A stretch of DNA of 37,193 bases from Eubacteriales bacterium. GTDB taxonomy: Bacteria > Bacillota > Clostridia > Tissierellales > GPF-1. Both the position numbers and the translations under genes were made by a program. How positions within the stretch are numbered: position 1 is the stretch's first letter; every line of letters begins with the position of its first letter. Below, in pieces: positions 1 to 8,998 of the stretch. The stretch spans positions 1 to 37,193 of the forward strand of contig DAOUQF010000034.1 in NCBI GenBank assembly GCA_030625815.1, given 5' to 3'. The notes under the pieces were generated by a model. It was not told the DNA's origin. It worked only from the letters and a program-made list of their open reading frames with translations, and made no database searches.

Positions 1-1440
1 ATCAAATCTCTCTTTGCAACGATTACCAATGCCAATTTCAATCGAGACGTATTTGTAGCACGCGTTCAACAGGGACTCGCATTGCGCGACGAATTGCTGG
101 CTGCCAACAGCTATCCAGCCGAGTTGACTGCACGTATGCAATGGACCGTTCAATCGGAAGAGGAAATGCTGGCAAAAGGCGCAACAGTAGGCGTGCTTGC
201 CACTGAAAACGAAGATATTCGTTCGCTTCGTGAATTGACAATCTACGGATTGAAGGGCATGGCTGCCTATGCAGAGCATGCGTATAACTTGAAATTTGAA
301 GATCAAGCTATCTTTGATTTTATCGAGGAAGCATTGGCTAAAACATTGGATGATACCTTAACAGCCGATGAATTGACTGCCCTTGTCTTGCAAACCGGCG
401 ATTTCGGCGTGAAGACCATGGCCTTGTTGGATGAAGCCAATACCTCTACTTATGGAAATCCTGAAATTACCAGCGTCAACATCGGCGTCGGCACAAAACC
501 AGGAATCCTAATCAGCGGCCACGACCTTCGCGATATGGAAGATCTGTTGAAACAAACAGAAGGCACCGGAATCGATGTTTACACGCATAGCGAGATGCTT
601 CCAGCAAACTACTATCCTGCTTTCAAAAAGTATGATCACTTTGTTGGAAACTACGGAAACGCATGGTGGAAACAAAAAGAAGAATTCGAATCCTTCAACG
701 GTCCGGTTCTTTTCACCACAAACTGTATCGTTCCACCTGCCAAAAGCTACGCGGATCGCGTATATACAACCGGCGAATCTGGATTCAAGGGCTTCCCTCA
801 TATTCCAGAACGCGGCGACAACGAAATGAAAGATTTCTCTGCGATTATCGAGCATGCGAAAAAATGCGCGCCTCCAACAGAGATTGAAACCGGTGAAATT
901 GTCGGCGGATTCGCTCATGCACAGGTGATTGCCCTGGCTGACAAAATCGTAGACGCTGTAAAATCCGGCGCGATTCGAAAGTTTGTTGTTATGGCAGGCT
1001 GTGACGCTCGCATGAAATCACGAAACTACTATACTGAATTTGCACAAGGATTACCGAATGACACGGTCATCTTAACGGCTGGTTGCGCAAAATATCGATA
1101 CAACAAATTACAATTGGGCGATATCGGCGGAATCCCTCGTGTCTTGGATGCAGGACAATGTAATGATTCCTACTCTTTGGCTGTCATTGCCATGAAGCTT
1201 CAAGAAATATTCGAACTGGAAGATATCAACGAATTGCCAATTGTATACAATATTGCATGGTACGAGCAAAAAGCCGTAATCGTGTTATTGGCCTTGTTGG
1301 CTCTCGGCGTGAAGGATATTCACTTAGGACCAACACTTCCTGCCTTCTTGTCTCCAAATATTGTCAATGTATTGGTTGAGAATTTTGGAATCGCTGGAAT
1401 CTCAACTGTAAAAGATGATTTGGAAAACCTAATCGGCTAG
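1..1440 (+). CDS. hcp: Hybrid cluster protein (hydroxylamine reductase), 3' part
   Basis: The reading frame is open from the first base, so the gene enters from the left and only its C-terminal 479 codons are present. Hcp is a cytoplasmic Fe-S/O hybrid-cluster enzyme linked to nitric oxide and hydroxylamine detoxification. The expected hybrid-cluster ligands can be read in order: the His of SGHDLRDME, the Glu of THSEMLP, the Cys of TNCIVPP, the Cys of AGCDARMKS, the Cys of AGCAKYRYN, the Cys of GQCNDSYS, and Glu and Lys of WYEQKAV. The N-terminal Fe-S cluster cysteines lie outside the window, so the Hcp class cannot be decided. A simple terminator follows, so the gene ends its own transcript. 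Identification is firm; the physiological role is taken from the family. Confidence 0.95.
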   Translation: MKSLFATITNANFNRDVFVARVQQGLALRDELLAANSYPAELTARMQWTVQSEEEMLAKGATVGVLATENEDIRSLRELTIYGLKGMAAYAEHAYNLKFEDQAIFDFIEEALAKTLDDTLTADELTALVLQTGDFGVKTMALLDEANTSTYGNPEITSVNIGVGTKPGILISGHDLRDMEDLLKQTEGTGIDVYTHSEMLPANYYPAFKKYDHFVGNYGNAWWKQKEEFESFNGPVLFTTNCIVPPAKSYADRVYTTGESGFKGFPHIPERGDNEMKDFSAIIEHAKKCAPPTEIETGEIVGGFAHAQVIALADKIVDAVKSGAIRKFVVMAGCDARMKSRNYYTEFAQGLPNDTVILTAGCAKYRYNKLQLGDIGGIPRVLDAGQCNDSYSLAVIAMKLQEIFELEDINELPIVYNIAWYEQKAVIVLLALLALGVKDIHLGPTLPAFLSPNIVNVLVENFGIAGISTVKDDLENLIG

Positions 1441-1471
1441 TCAATATGATGAATAATTAAACGAAATAACA

Positions 1472-1499
1472 AAAAAAGCAGGAAATTCCTGCTTTTTTT
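1472..1499 (+). terminator. Rho-independent terminator after hcp
   Basis: AGCAGGA and TCCTGCT form a short perfect stem with an A-run before it and seven T after it, about 30 bases past the hcp stop. Confidence 0.85.
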
Positions 1500-1557
1500 G
1501 TTGCATTACTATCTAAATTCCGGTACGATTACAGTGAAATTTCGAAAGGAGAATTTG

Positions 1558-3540
1558 ATGCGTACCTATCATTCAAAGGAATTAAAACAACACCATGAAT
1601 ATCTGGAATTGTTATCACAGCGCTTCCCAAATGTCGCAACAGCCTCCTCAGAAGTCATAAACTTACGGGCAATTCTGAATCTGCCCAAGGGAACAGAACA
1701 CTTTCTTACGGATATCCATGGAGAATTTCGCGCCTTAAACCATGTGCTTCGCAATGGCTCCGGAGTCATCAAACGCAAGATTACCGATGTTTTCGGTAAA
1801 ACCCTCTCATCCGCGGATATCAAGGATTTGGCGACCCTGATCTATTATCCCGAAGAGCGATTGAGCATCATCCGCCACACGACGGATCGCATGGACGACT
1901 GGTATCGAATCACCATCTATCGATTGGTGCAAATTTGCCGTGTCGCCTCTTCCAAATACACCCGGTCAAAGGTAAGAAAAACCCTCCCCAAAGACTTTGC
2001 TTATATCTTGGAAGAGTTGCTTCATGAAGACGAAGAGCGCTTCAATAAGAAAGAATACTACAACAAAATCATCGATACCATTGTTGATTTGGGCCGATCA
2101 GACAGTTTTATCATCGCCTTGGCGAAGGTGATTCAACGATTGACCATCGATCATCTGCATATCGTTGGCGACATCTATGATCGAGGACCGGAAGCTCACC
2201 TTGTCATGGATCTTTTGATGGAATATCATTCCCTGGATATTCAATGGGGCAACCATGATATCCTATGGATGGGCGCCGCAGCGGGAAATGCAGCCTGCAT
2301 GGCCAATGCCATTCGAAACTGCCTGCGCTATGCCAATATGTCGATCCTGGAAGATGGATATGGCCTCAATCTTTTGCCTTTGGCGACCTTTGCCATGGAA
2401 ACTTATAAGAACGATCCATGCAAGCAATTCTTGCCGAAGGTGCCGGAAACCAGCTACCTCTCCGATTCCGACCGAATCCTGCTGGCCAAGATGCACAAAG
2501 CCATCACCATCCTGCAATTTAAATTGGAAGATGCATTGATCGATCGTCATCCCGAATACCAAATAAAGGATCGACAATTGCTTCGATCGATTCATTTCGA
2601 TACAAAAACGATTGAGGTGGAGGGCGAATCCTATCCCTTAAACGATTGCCTCTTTCCGACCTTGAACAAAGAAAATCCGGGTCAACTCACCAAAGCGGAG
2701 AAGCAGGTCATCGAAAAACTGCGCCGATCCTGCAGAAAGAGTGAAAAGCTTCAGCGACATATCGAATTCCTTTATGCAAAGGGCAGCCTCTATCAATCCT
2801 ATAATGGAAATCTCTTGTACCATGCTTCCGTTCCCATGGATGAGACAGGTTCCTTTCAAACCTTTACCTATGAAGGCGAAGGCTATTCCGGCAAGGCATT
2901 GATGGACTTGTTCGATCGCCTGGCTCGCGAAGCCTATTTTGACAATCGCCGCGATCAGGGGAATACCGATTTTCTCTGGTTTCTATGGTGCCACCCTCTC
3001 TCTCCGATTTTCGGAAAGAATAAAATGGCTACCTTCGAACGATATCTGATCGATCAGCCCGAGGCGCATCAAGAAGTCTTCACCCCGTATTTCCAATTGG
3101 TCAATCAAGAGGAAACCGCCATGAAGATTCTGAAAGAATTCAATCTCGATCCCAAGGAAGGACATATCATCAATGGCCATGTGCCAGTTCGAATTCCAAA
3201 GGGAGAAAGCCCCATTCGTGCCAAGGGACGGCTTTTGGTCATCGACGGCGGCTTCTCGAAATCCTATCGAAAGACGACCGGTATCGCCGGCTACACCCTG
3301 ATCTATAATTCATACGGCCTTCAACTGGCAGCTCACGAACCCTTTGAATCCATTGAGAAGGCAATTCGAGAAGGCCTTGATATTCGATCCACCGTTCGCG
3401 TCATCGAAAAGACTGTGGAACGAAAACGAGTCAAGGATACAGATATCGGCCGTGATTTGATTCGGCAGATCAACAATCTGGAAATGCTGATTGCCGCTTA
3501 CCGCAAGGGCATCATCAAAGAGAAAATCAAAAACAGGTAG
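1558..3540 (+). CDS. fbp: Class III fructose-1,6-bisphosphatase
   Basis: This 660-residue protein hydrolyses fructose-1,6-bisphosphate to fructose-6-phosphate in gluconeogenesis. It belongs to the Firmicutes class III family, which has a calcineurin-like metallophosphatase core and is usually 640 to 680 residues long. Metal-binding motifs are visible: TDIHGE near residue 52, VGDIYDRGPE, WGNHD, and a late NGHVPV segment. The frame stays open 20 codons further upstream, but the ATG at 1558 is preferred because AAAGGAG sits 6 bases before it and the protein then begins MRTYHSKELK. The gene lies between two terminators and appears monocistronic. It is convergent with the helicase gene, and its stop codon lies inside the shared bidirectional terminator. 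Confidence 0.95.
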   Translation: MRTYHSKELKQHHEYLELLSQRFPNVATASSEVINLRAILNLPKGTEHFLTDIHGEFRALNHVLRNGSGVIKRKITDVFGKTLSSADIKDLATLIYYPEERLSIIRHTTDRMDDWYRITIYRLVQICRVASSKYTRSKVRKTLPKDFAYILEELLHEDEERFNKKEYYNKIIDTIVDLGRSDSFIIALAKVIQRLTIDHLHIVGDIYDRGPEAHLVMDLLMEYHSLDIQWGNHDILWMGAAAGNAACMANAIRNCLRYANMSILEDGYGLNLLPLATFAMETYKNDPCKQFLPKVPETSYLSDSDRILLAKMHKAITILQFKLEDALIDRHPEYQIKDRQLLRSIHFDTKTIEVEGESYPLNDCLFPTLNKENPGQLTKAEKQVIEKLRRSCRKSEKLQRHIEFLYAKGSLYQSYNGNLLYHASVPMDETGSFQTFTYEGEGYSGKALMDLFDRLAREAYFDNRRDQGNTDFLWFLWCHPLSPIFGKNKMATFERYLIDQPEAHQEVFTPYFQLVNQEETAMKILKEFNLDPKEGHIINGHVPVRIPKGESPIRAKGRLLVIDGGFSKSYRKTTGIAGYTLIYNSYGLQLAAHEPFESIEKAIREGLDIRSTVRVIEKTVERKRVKDTDIGRDLIRQINNLEMLIAAYRKGIIKEKIKNR

Positions 3541-3564
3541 AATCCATTGGATTCTACCTGTTTT
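3530..3564. terminator. Bidirectional terminator between fbp and helicase gene
   Basis: A perfect 16-bp inverted repeat (arms 3530-3545 and 3549-3564, 3-base loop) spans the fbp stop and reaches the stop of the convergent helicase gene. T-rich sequence lies on both sides, so it can end both transcripts. Confidence 0.85.
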
Positions 3565-6016
3565 ATTTTTGATACCGCCGAATCCACTCCCGTGGAATAT
3601 CGGCGATCATTTGACTTTCATGAGCAAATTGTCCCCGATGATCCACCCGATGAGAGGTGATAGCCAGCCTTTTTTTCGCTCGCGTCATGGCAACAAAAAA
3701 CAATCTCCGTTCTTCGTCAATCGACGAGGGATCCTGGCTTCTCGCGCTCGGAAAGATCCCTTCCCTTGCTCCCGCCAGAAAAACCGTATCAAACTCCAGT
3801 CCCTTCGCCTGATGCACCGTCATCACGGCAACCCGATCTTCGCTCGTGCGATACCGGTCCGTCTCGTTCCCCAGGGCGGCAATGGTCATCAATTCCCTAA
3901 GCGAATCCATCGACGACAACTCCTTATCGTCAAAGGCTTGCATCCACACCAGCAATTCCGCCAGATTTTCTTCCCGCCGTTTTCCGTCCGCTCTCCGACT
4001 CCATCTTTCCCGAACCCCGGTTTCTTCCAAGATTCTTTTAAGAAGTGCCTCCGGGCGCTCTTTTCTCGCACTCGCACGAAATCCTGTCATCTGCTCAGCA
4101 AAGACTTCAAAAAGATGGCTCATCTGATCCACCGCATCGACTCTTGTCAAGCGATACTGATCCACAGCCTCCCAGAGACGGCGAAACAATTCCAGCGTTG
4201 CGCCCACATCATCGATGGCTCTATGCGTCGGCTTCACTTGAATATCAAAAACTTCGTAGAGATTGCTCAGGGTATAGCGCCCCAAATTTGGAAAGAACCT
4301 TCGACTCATATCCAGGGTGTCATAGGCGAAAGGCAAAGAACCTGTTATCCCCAATCGCTCCACATGGCTTTCCACAATGGCGCGATCATAGCCCACATTG
4401 TGTCCCATCCAAATGCAGCCTTCCGAAAAGTCCATAAAGTCCTGGATGACTCGTTTTGGATCCTCGCCCACCTCCAATAAAAAGGCATCGGAGAGGCCAT
4501 GAACCTCTTCACTGGAACCAACGGGACGACTGGGCCGCAGATACCGATGAAAGGTGCTTTCAACCCCAAAGGCATCCACCTTCATCCCGGCCAATTCCAG
4601 AATCTCGTCCCGGGCTGTATCCAGACCCGTTGCCTCCACATCAAAGATAATCAGTCTCCCTTGCGACAAGGCTTCCCGCAACAGTCCGTAGGGATCATGG
4701 TTTTGAATGGTGGAAAGATCGCTGAAATCCGTCAACCGCAATCCAATCTCCGGCTCCAAACGCAATATCTGCTGCATCCTCGCTTCTCCAACCCCGGCAA
4801 TATCCTTCTTCGCCAATCGCTTGAAGGCGGACAGGTCCCAGGGATTTACGATGAGTTGAAGCCACGCAAGGGCGTCCTTCACCTCCGCGCGTCGAAAAAA
4901 CTTGAATTCTTCGATGGTATAGTGCGGAATTTCCGCCTGATTAAAGATCTGAGAGATCTCCTTGCAAACCCAATTGGTTCGCGCCAAGACCCCAAAATCA
5001 CGAAAGTGCAAATTGTATTTCTTTTGCAGCCCCAGGATACTCTGGGCAAGATATCGATATTCGGCTTCCTTGTTCTCAAAGGAACCCACAAAAACCGGCG
5101 CGCCGGCTTCCCCCAGCATCCCTTTCATCTCTTGCATCTCACGATTTTCCAATTTCGAGATCACCCCTTGAGAAGCTTTAAGAATCGCCTCGGTGGATCG
5201 ATAATTCTGAACGAAATGAACCTCGACAATCGGCTGAAAATCGTTACGAAACCGCTCCAATAAAAGGACTGGCTTGGAGCCGCGAAAGCTATAGATGGTC
5301 TGATCAAAATCGCCGAATAGGGCGAGGCGATCCTCCGGCGCCGCCAAGGCTTTCAGAATCTCGTATTCCTGCAAGGCTGTATCCTGCACCTCATCCACTT
5401 GAATCCAGGTAAATCGTTTTTGCCAGGCGGAAATCGCCTCGGGAAATTCTTGAAAGACTCTGTGGGTCATTACCATCAGGTCCGTAAAATCCAGGCTGCG
5501 TTGATCAAATAGCCGCTGATTGTAGACCTGGATAAATCGAGCGCCGGCCTTGGGATCAATCCCATCCGGCCAGGGTGAATCCGGTTCCAACTCCCTTTTC
5601 TTGATCTGTTCAATAATAAAATAAATGGCTCGCTTGGACCATTTGCATGTTTGAAATTCCTCTGCGCGCAAAATCTCCATGGCAATCTCTTTCACATCTT
5701 CTTCGTCAAGGATTCCAAATTCCGAGGAATGACCCAGTCGATGGATCTCTTGACGCAAGATCTGAACACAAAGGCCGTGAAAGGTCTTGACCGTCACGCC
5801 GCGTGTCTCCTTGTCAGTCATCCGGCTCTTCATCTCATTGGCTGCCTTGTTGGTGAAGGTAACGCAAAGAATCTCCGTCGCTGGAACTCCCGCTTCGATT
5901 GCCGCTTTCACCCTGGCTGCCAAGACTGCCGTCTTGCCGCTGCCTGCCGGAGCCAAAACCAGCAAGGGATCGGCAATCGTATAAATCGCTTGTTTTTGAT
6001 AGTCATTATATTCCAT
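3563..6016 (-). CDS. UvrD/PcrA-type helicase with an internal DnaQ-like 3'-5' exonuclease domain
   Basis: This 817-residue protein is a superfamily 1 DNA helicase. Seen motifs are Walker A APAGSGKT (residues 22-29), VDEVQDT (207-213), GDFDQTIYSFRG (235-246), NYRST (271-275), VHQAKGLEFD (734-743) and VAMTRAKKR near 775. Between the motif IV region and motif V, roughly residues 453-615, lies a complete DEDDh exonuclease domain with FDVEATG (D459, E461), GHNVGYDRA (538-546) and HRAIDD (H598, D602). The start ATG follows GAGGGAAAA. The combination suggests repair or replication-fork processing in which unwinding and 3' trimming are coupled; this is inference. Both activities look intact. It stands alone between two terminators. 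Confidence 0.92.
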   Translation of the reverse strand: MEYNDYQKQAIYTIADPLLVLAPAGSGKTAVLAARVKAAIEAGVPATEILCVTFTNKAANEMKSRMTDKETRGVTVKTFHGLCVQILRQEIHRLGHSSEFGILDEEDVKEIAMEILRAEEFQTCKWSKRAIYFIIEQIKKRELEPDSPWPDGIDPKAGARFIQVYNQRLFDQRSLDFTDLMVMTHRVFQEFPEAISAWQKRFTWIQVDEVQDTALQEYEILKALAAPEDRLALFGDFDQTIYSFRGSKPVLLLERFRNDFQPIVEVHFVQNYRSTEAILKASQGVISKLENREMQEMKGMLGEAGAPVFVGSFENKEAEYRYLAQSILGLQKKYNLHFRDFGVLARTNWVCKEISQIFNQAEIPHYTIEEFKFFRRAEVKDALAWLQLIVNPWDLSAFKRLAKKDIAGVGEARMQQILRLEPEIGLRLTDFSDLSTIQNHDPYGLLREALSQGRLIIFDVEATGLDTARDEILELAGMKVDAFGVESTFHRYLRPSRPVGSSEEVHGLSDAFLLEVGEDPKRVIQDFMDFSEGCIWMGHNVGYDRAIVESHVERLGITGSLPFAYDTLDMSRRFFPNLGRYTLSNLYEVFDIQVKPTHRAIDDVGATLELFRRLWEAVDQYRLTRVDAVDQMSHLFEVFAEQMTGFRASARKERPEALLKRILEETGVRERWSRRADGKRREENLAELLVWMQAFDDKELSSMDSLRELMTIAALGNETDRYRTSEDRVAVMTVHQAKGLEFDTVFLAGAREGIFPSARSQDPSSIDEERRLFFVAMTRAKKRLAITSHRVDHRGQFAHESQMIADIPREWIRRYQK

Positions 6017-6061
6017 TTTTCCCTCACTCTCCCTCTGCCTTCAATCTAACACAATAACACG

Positions 6062-6089
6062 AAAAAAAGAAGCGTGAACTCACGCTTCC
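6062..6089 (-). terminator. Terminator of the sigma-factor/ABC operon
   Basis: GAAGCGTGA and TCACGCTTC pair around a 2-base loop; in the minus direction the stem is followed by a run of T. It overlaps the stop of the last gene of the operon. Confidence 0.8.
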
Positions 6090-6367
6090 TCCCCTTGTTC
6101 TTCTCCGCAAACGGGACAATAGTGATGTTGATTCAGAATCTTGGTCCCGCAATTCGGACAGGCATGGCGCTTTCCCAACCGCCGTGTCACCAAGAGATAA
6201 ATCAACAAATTAGAAGGGACATTCAATAATGCAAAGGCGCCCCACAACCACTTGTTTTCCCCCCGCTTTTCCGCATCCCGAAAAACCCAATTGGCTTGGA
6301 TCACCAAGACGATCCCAATAATCACAAACAAACCGTATGGCTGTTCGCCGAAAAACAAATCACGCAT
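6080..6367 (-). CDS. Small membrane protein with C-terminal zinc ribbon
   Basis: This 95-residue protein begins MRDLFFGEQ. The ATG at 6367 follows a G-rich ribosome binding site and overlaps the anti-sigma gene by 8 bases. Two hydrophobic segments (roughly residues 11-26 and 42-60) precede a zinc ribbon with CPNCG and CPVCG near the C-terminus, about 16 residues apart. It is the last gene of the sigma operon. In the B. subtilis sigY operon a small membrane protein, YxlD, sits beside the anti-sigma protein and helps restrain SigY. A similar role is possible here by position, but the zinc ribbon is extra and no sequence identity to YxlD can be claimed. Confidence 0.75.
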   Translation of the reverse strand: MRDLFFGEQPYGLFVIIGIVLVIQANWVFRDAEKRGENKWLWGAFALLNVPSNLLIYLLVTRRLGKRHACPNCGTKILNQHHYCPVCGEEQGEEA

Positions 6368-6764
6368 GCTCCCGCCCCCTTTTCTGTCGTTTCCATATGA
6401 TGATTGGCAAAAGCAGCGGTCCGCCCAAATACATGGCAATATAGAGATTTCTCATAAATGATCCAAAACCAGCCGCTAAAAAAAACAGTCCGATTCCCAT
6501 CAATCCCAAAGTCCCAATCAAGAAAATCCATCTCTCCCGTCGATTCCGCGTTTCCAAAGCGAACCTTGCCGCGCGAACCGATTCTTGAATCACCCATTCG
6601 TCGATGATGATTTCTTCCTTCTCCCTCGGAATCACTTCCATGGTTTCGTAAAACTGCTGACAGGATTCGCAGGTCGCCAGATGCGACTTGCAGTCTTCCG
6701 ACATCTCGCCTTCGTCATAAAAAGCATGCATGATTTCCATTTCAAATTCAGCACATGTCTTCAT
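6360..6764 (-). CDS. Anti-sigma factor with zinc-finger (ZAS-type) domain
   Basis: This 134-residue protein carries an N-terminal H-x3-C-x2-C motif (HLATCESC, about residues 28-35), the signature of zinc-binding anti-sigma domains of the RsiW/RsrA group. A charged linker and two hydrophobic stretches follow (about residues 80-100 and 108-124), giving a cytoplasmic sensor domain tethered to the membrane. Its start overlaps the end of the sigma gene by 17 bases and follows GAGGGAA, so the two are translationally coupled, as expected for a sigma/anti-sigma pair. It should bind and hold the ECF sigma factor until a signal releases it; the signal is unknown. It occupies the place of YxlC in the sigY operon. 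Confidence 0.85.
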   Translation of the reverse strand: MKTCAEFEMEIMHAFYDEGEMSEDCKSHLATCESCQQFYETMEVIPREKEEIIIDEWVIQESVRAARFALETRNRRERWIFLIGTLGLMGIGLFFLAAGFGSFMRNLYIAMYLGGPLLLPIIIWKRQKRGREHA

Positions 6765-7302
6765 CCGGTTCCCTCACTTTCTTCTGAATTTTTTTAATTG
6801 TATAGTGGAGTTTTGAACGGATAGTTCCTTCCTTCAAGTCGAAAAGATCCGCCAACTCACGATATGTATATCCTTGTTCGTGTTTCAATAAAAATATGCT
6901 TCTGTCAGGCTCTTCAATCTCCAATAACGCCTTCTGAATCTGATCCACTTGCTCGTGGCGCATGGCTTCCTGTTCCGTTGAGACCGATGCGATCTGCTCC
7001 GTCTCCTGATGCACGGTTCGCTTTTCCCATTTTTCCCGTTCATCCAAATAGGCGTGATAAGCGATCTGAATCAGCCAGCTGGAGAACTTTGACTCTCCCC
7101 GAAATAACCGAATGGCGACCAGCGACCGAGTCATCGCCTCCTGGGTGACATCCTTCGCGGTTTCTTGATCCCTTGTCACCTTCAAAAGATAACCGTAAAC
7201 AAGGGCATAGTTGTCGCGCATCAATTGAGACATGGCGATGGAATCTCCACGCCGTGCCCGTTCAATCAATTGCTGTTCGTGCAACTCGCCCTCCCCTCTC
7301 AT
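6748..7302 (-). CDS. ECF-type RNA polymerase sigma factor (SigY-like context)
   Basis: At 184 residues this has the two-domain layout of ECF sigma factors. Region 2 includes YLLKVTRDQETAKDVTQEA, and region 4 is a helix-turn-helix around YTYRELADLFDLKEGTIRSK near the C-terminus. Two starts are possible. The ATG at 7302 overlaps the preceding hydrolase stop as ATGA but has no clear ribosome binding site. The TTG at 7284 has GGGGAGG just upstream and gives a protein starting (M)HEQQLIERA, closer to typical ECF starts. The longer form is reported. The next gene is its zinc-finger anti-sigma factor. An ECF-type promoter upstream of the whole operon (10147-10171) suggests the factor drives its own operon. 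The resemblance to SigY is by gene neighbourhood. Confidence 0.9.
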   Translation of the reverse strand: MRGEGELHEQQLIERARRGDSIAMSQLMRDNYALVYGYLLKVTRDQETAKDVTQEAMTRSLVAIRLFRGESKFSSWLIQIAYHAYLDEREKWEKRTVHQETEQIASVSTEQEAMRHEQVDQIQKALLEIEEPDRSIFLLKHEQGYTYRELADLFDLKEGTIRSKLHYTIKKIQKKVREPDEDMC

Positions 7303-8228
7303 GTGCGCGACAGAAAGTAAACGATAGACTCCACCAGTGCCGGATCCAACGCATAGGACGGATCCTGATAGGACTGCTGATTCTCTCTTTCGGATTCCAC
7401 ACGCTTCAACACATGATTCATATTTGGAATCAATTGAACCGATGCTCCCTCAATTTGAGATGTAAAGACATTCAGATCTTCCGCCAACACTTGCGTATCC
7501 TCTCCGCCGCCGATGAACTGCAACGGCACCTGAACCGCCTGTGCTTCCTTGACAGGATCATACTGCATCCAATTCGATAAGAATGATGCTGTGCGATCTG
7601 AAAAATAGGCTTCCAACTCTTCTGAAACACTCCCTATTTCTCCCCCATTTCGAATCTTCGCAAATGCTTGCTCCGCTTCTTCATAGAGATCTTTCGGCAA
7701 GATTTCGAGTTGCTGTAAAAAAGCCTTGTCAATCGGATCGCTTGGACCGCTTAAATGGGTCACACTGGCAACCGGTGTTGCCTGTGCCACACGCATGGCC
7801 ACCATGGCTCCCTGCGAATGTCCCACCAGATGAATATTTTCATATCCCATTTCTTGCATCGCTTCCACTACCAGTATAGCATCCCGTACAAAATCATCAA
7901 AGACTATGACTTGTTCTCCAAAAGATTCCCGACTCTTCCCCGCAGTTCGCTTATCATATCGAAAAACGGAATACCCTTCCCGATTCAGGGCTTGGCTCAA
8001 CTGCAAAAATGAATCCATTCGTCCGGGCACCACCAGCGAGTTGCAATCACGATCGGTTGGCCCGGAACCCGCAATCAATACAACAACTTCCCTCGGATGC
8101 CCCTTCGCCTTTTCCAAGGTGCCATACAACGTCCCTTCGCCCGTTTCAATTTCCATATTCCCCATCCCCAGTACGCCAAAAGCAAAAACCATAAGCAAGG
8201 GAATCCATATTCTCTTCATCCATTTCAT
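7299..8228 (-). CDS. Exported or membrane-anchored alpha/beta hydrolase
   Basis: This 309-residue protein starts at the ATG at 8228, preceded by AGGAGG with ideal spacing. A longer open frame upstream is ignored because it would run into the permease gene. Residues 1-25 form a signal peptide or anchor (MKWMKR then a hydrophobic core). The rest is an alpha/beta hydrolase: oxyanion region IAGSGPTDRD, nucleophile elbow GHSQGA with its Ser, a FIGGGEDTQV acid region, and a late His in PNMNHVLK. The family cleaves esters, amides or peptides at or outside the membrane; the substrate is unknown. It replaces nothing in the B. subtilis sigY operon, so it is an added member that may act on whatever the ABC transporter handles. 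Confidence 0.85.
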   Translation of the reverse strand: MKWMKRIWIPLLMVFAFGVLGMGNMEIETGEGTLYGTLEKAKGHPREVVVLIAGSGPTDRDCNSLVVPGRMDSFLQLSQALNREGYSVFRYDKRTAGKSRESFGEQVIVFDDFVRDAILVVEAMQEMGYENIHLVGHSQGAMVAMRVAQATPVASVTHLSGPSDPIDKAFLQQLEILPKDLYEEAEQAFAKIRNGGEIGSVSEELEAYFSDRTASFLSNWMQYDPVKEAQAVQVPLQFIGGGEDTQVLAEDLNVFTSQIEGASVQLIPNMNHVLKRVESERENQQSYQDPSYALDPALVESIVYFLSRT

Positions 8229-8230
8229 CG

Positions 8231-8998
8231 TTATTCCTCCTGCGCCGTCATATTTGTCCGGTCCAGTTTCCACCCAATCGCTTCCGCCAATATCGCGCTC
8301 CATGCAAGTGTCATCAAGATACAGCCGATCAAAGGCCTTGTCCAATAAGCAATCAGCAAATTCGCTTCCGCAATCAGATAGGTTGGGAAAATCCATTCAA
8401 AAGAACTGAACCCTGCCAGCCATCCCAGGACAAACAAAACTAGGCTGCCCAAGACTGTCGCCAGCATCTTGCTGGAAATCCAGCTTCCAACCGCCATGCC
8501 CACCAAATAGGCAACAAACAGATACAATCCGATTTCCGCGCCTATAAACAGAATCGCGGGGAAAATCGCCCACGTATCCGGCAGCAAGACACTGCCGTAA
8601 AAAGCGGTAAGGGCCGTACCCAATAAGGTGATGGCAAACACGGCGATCCCGTATACACCAACCTTGGCGCGAATCATGGACCGTATCTCAAGACCTGCGT
8701 GAATTGGAAAAACCAAACGCTGGTTTCGTTCATAAGCGACTTGGCTCGCGCCCAAATAGACCAGCAGCAGTGTCGCAATCTGATGAATGTTCTTTACAAA
8801 ACTGCGCATGGACTCCCGCAAGTTTACCGGAATGGCTGCCGCCATCTCCTCGCTTCCTGTCTGGGATTCCAATAGAACCGGCAGCGCCTTCATCATCACA
8901 GGGGACAAGAGGGCAAATCCGATGATCAAAATGCCAATGGCAAAATATTGTTTTCTCCGCATCCCTTCCAAGTGCTCTTTCCAAATTAATTCAATCAT
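8231..8998 (-). CDS. ABC-2 type transporter permease
   Basis: This 255-residue membrane protein has about six predicted transmembrane segments, including YFAIGILIIGFALL near the N-terminus and VLGSLVLFVLGWLAG later. The N-terminal start MIELIWKEHLEGMRRKQ is typical of ABC-2 permeases paired with a separate ATPase. The gene overlaps the ATPase gene by 8 bases and a GGAGG lies inside the end of that gene, so the two are co-translated and form one transporter. Position matches YxlG of the sigY operon. It is probably an exporter, of peptide, lipid or drug type; the substrate cannot be read from the sequence. Confidence 0.85.
   Translation of the reverse strand: MIELIWKEHLEGMRRKQYFAIGILIIGFALLSPVMMKALPVLLESQTGSEEMAAAIPVNLRESMRSFVKNIHQIATLLLVYLGASQVAYERNQRLVFPIHAGLEIRSMIRAKVGVYGIAVFAITLLGTALTAFYGSVLLPDTWAIFPAILFIGAEIGLYLFVAYLVGMAVGSWISSKMLATVLGSLVLFVLGWLAGFSSFEWIFPTYLIAEANLLIAYWTRPLIGCILMTLAWSAILAEAIGWKLDRTNMTAQEE

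Noticed and set aside
508-918. Minus-strand frame inside hcp
   Set aside because: Hcp cluster-ligand motifs run through the plus strand here; the antisense frame shows no family pattern.
3491-5263. Long plus-strand frames opposite the helicase gene (329 and 254 codons)
   Set aside because: They are antisense shadows of a gene with complete helicase and exonuclease motifs; they have no ribosome binding site and an odd composition.
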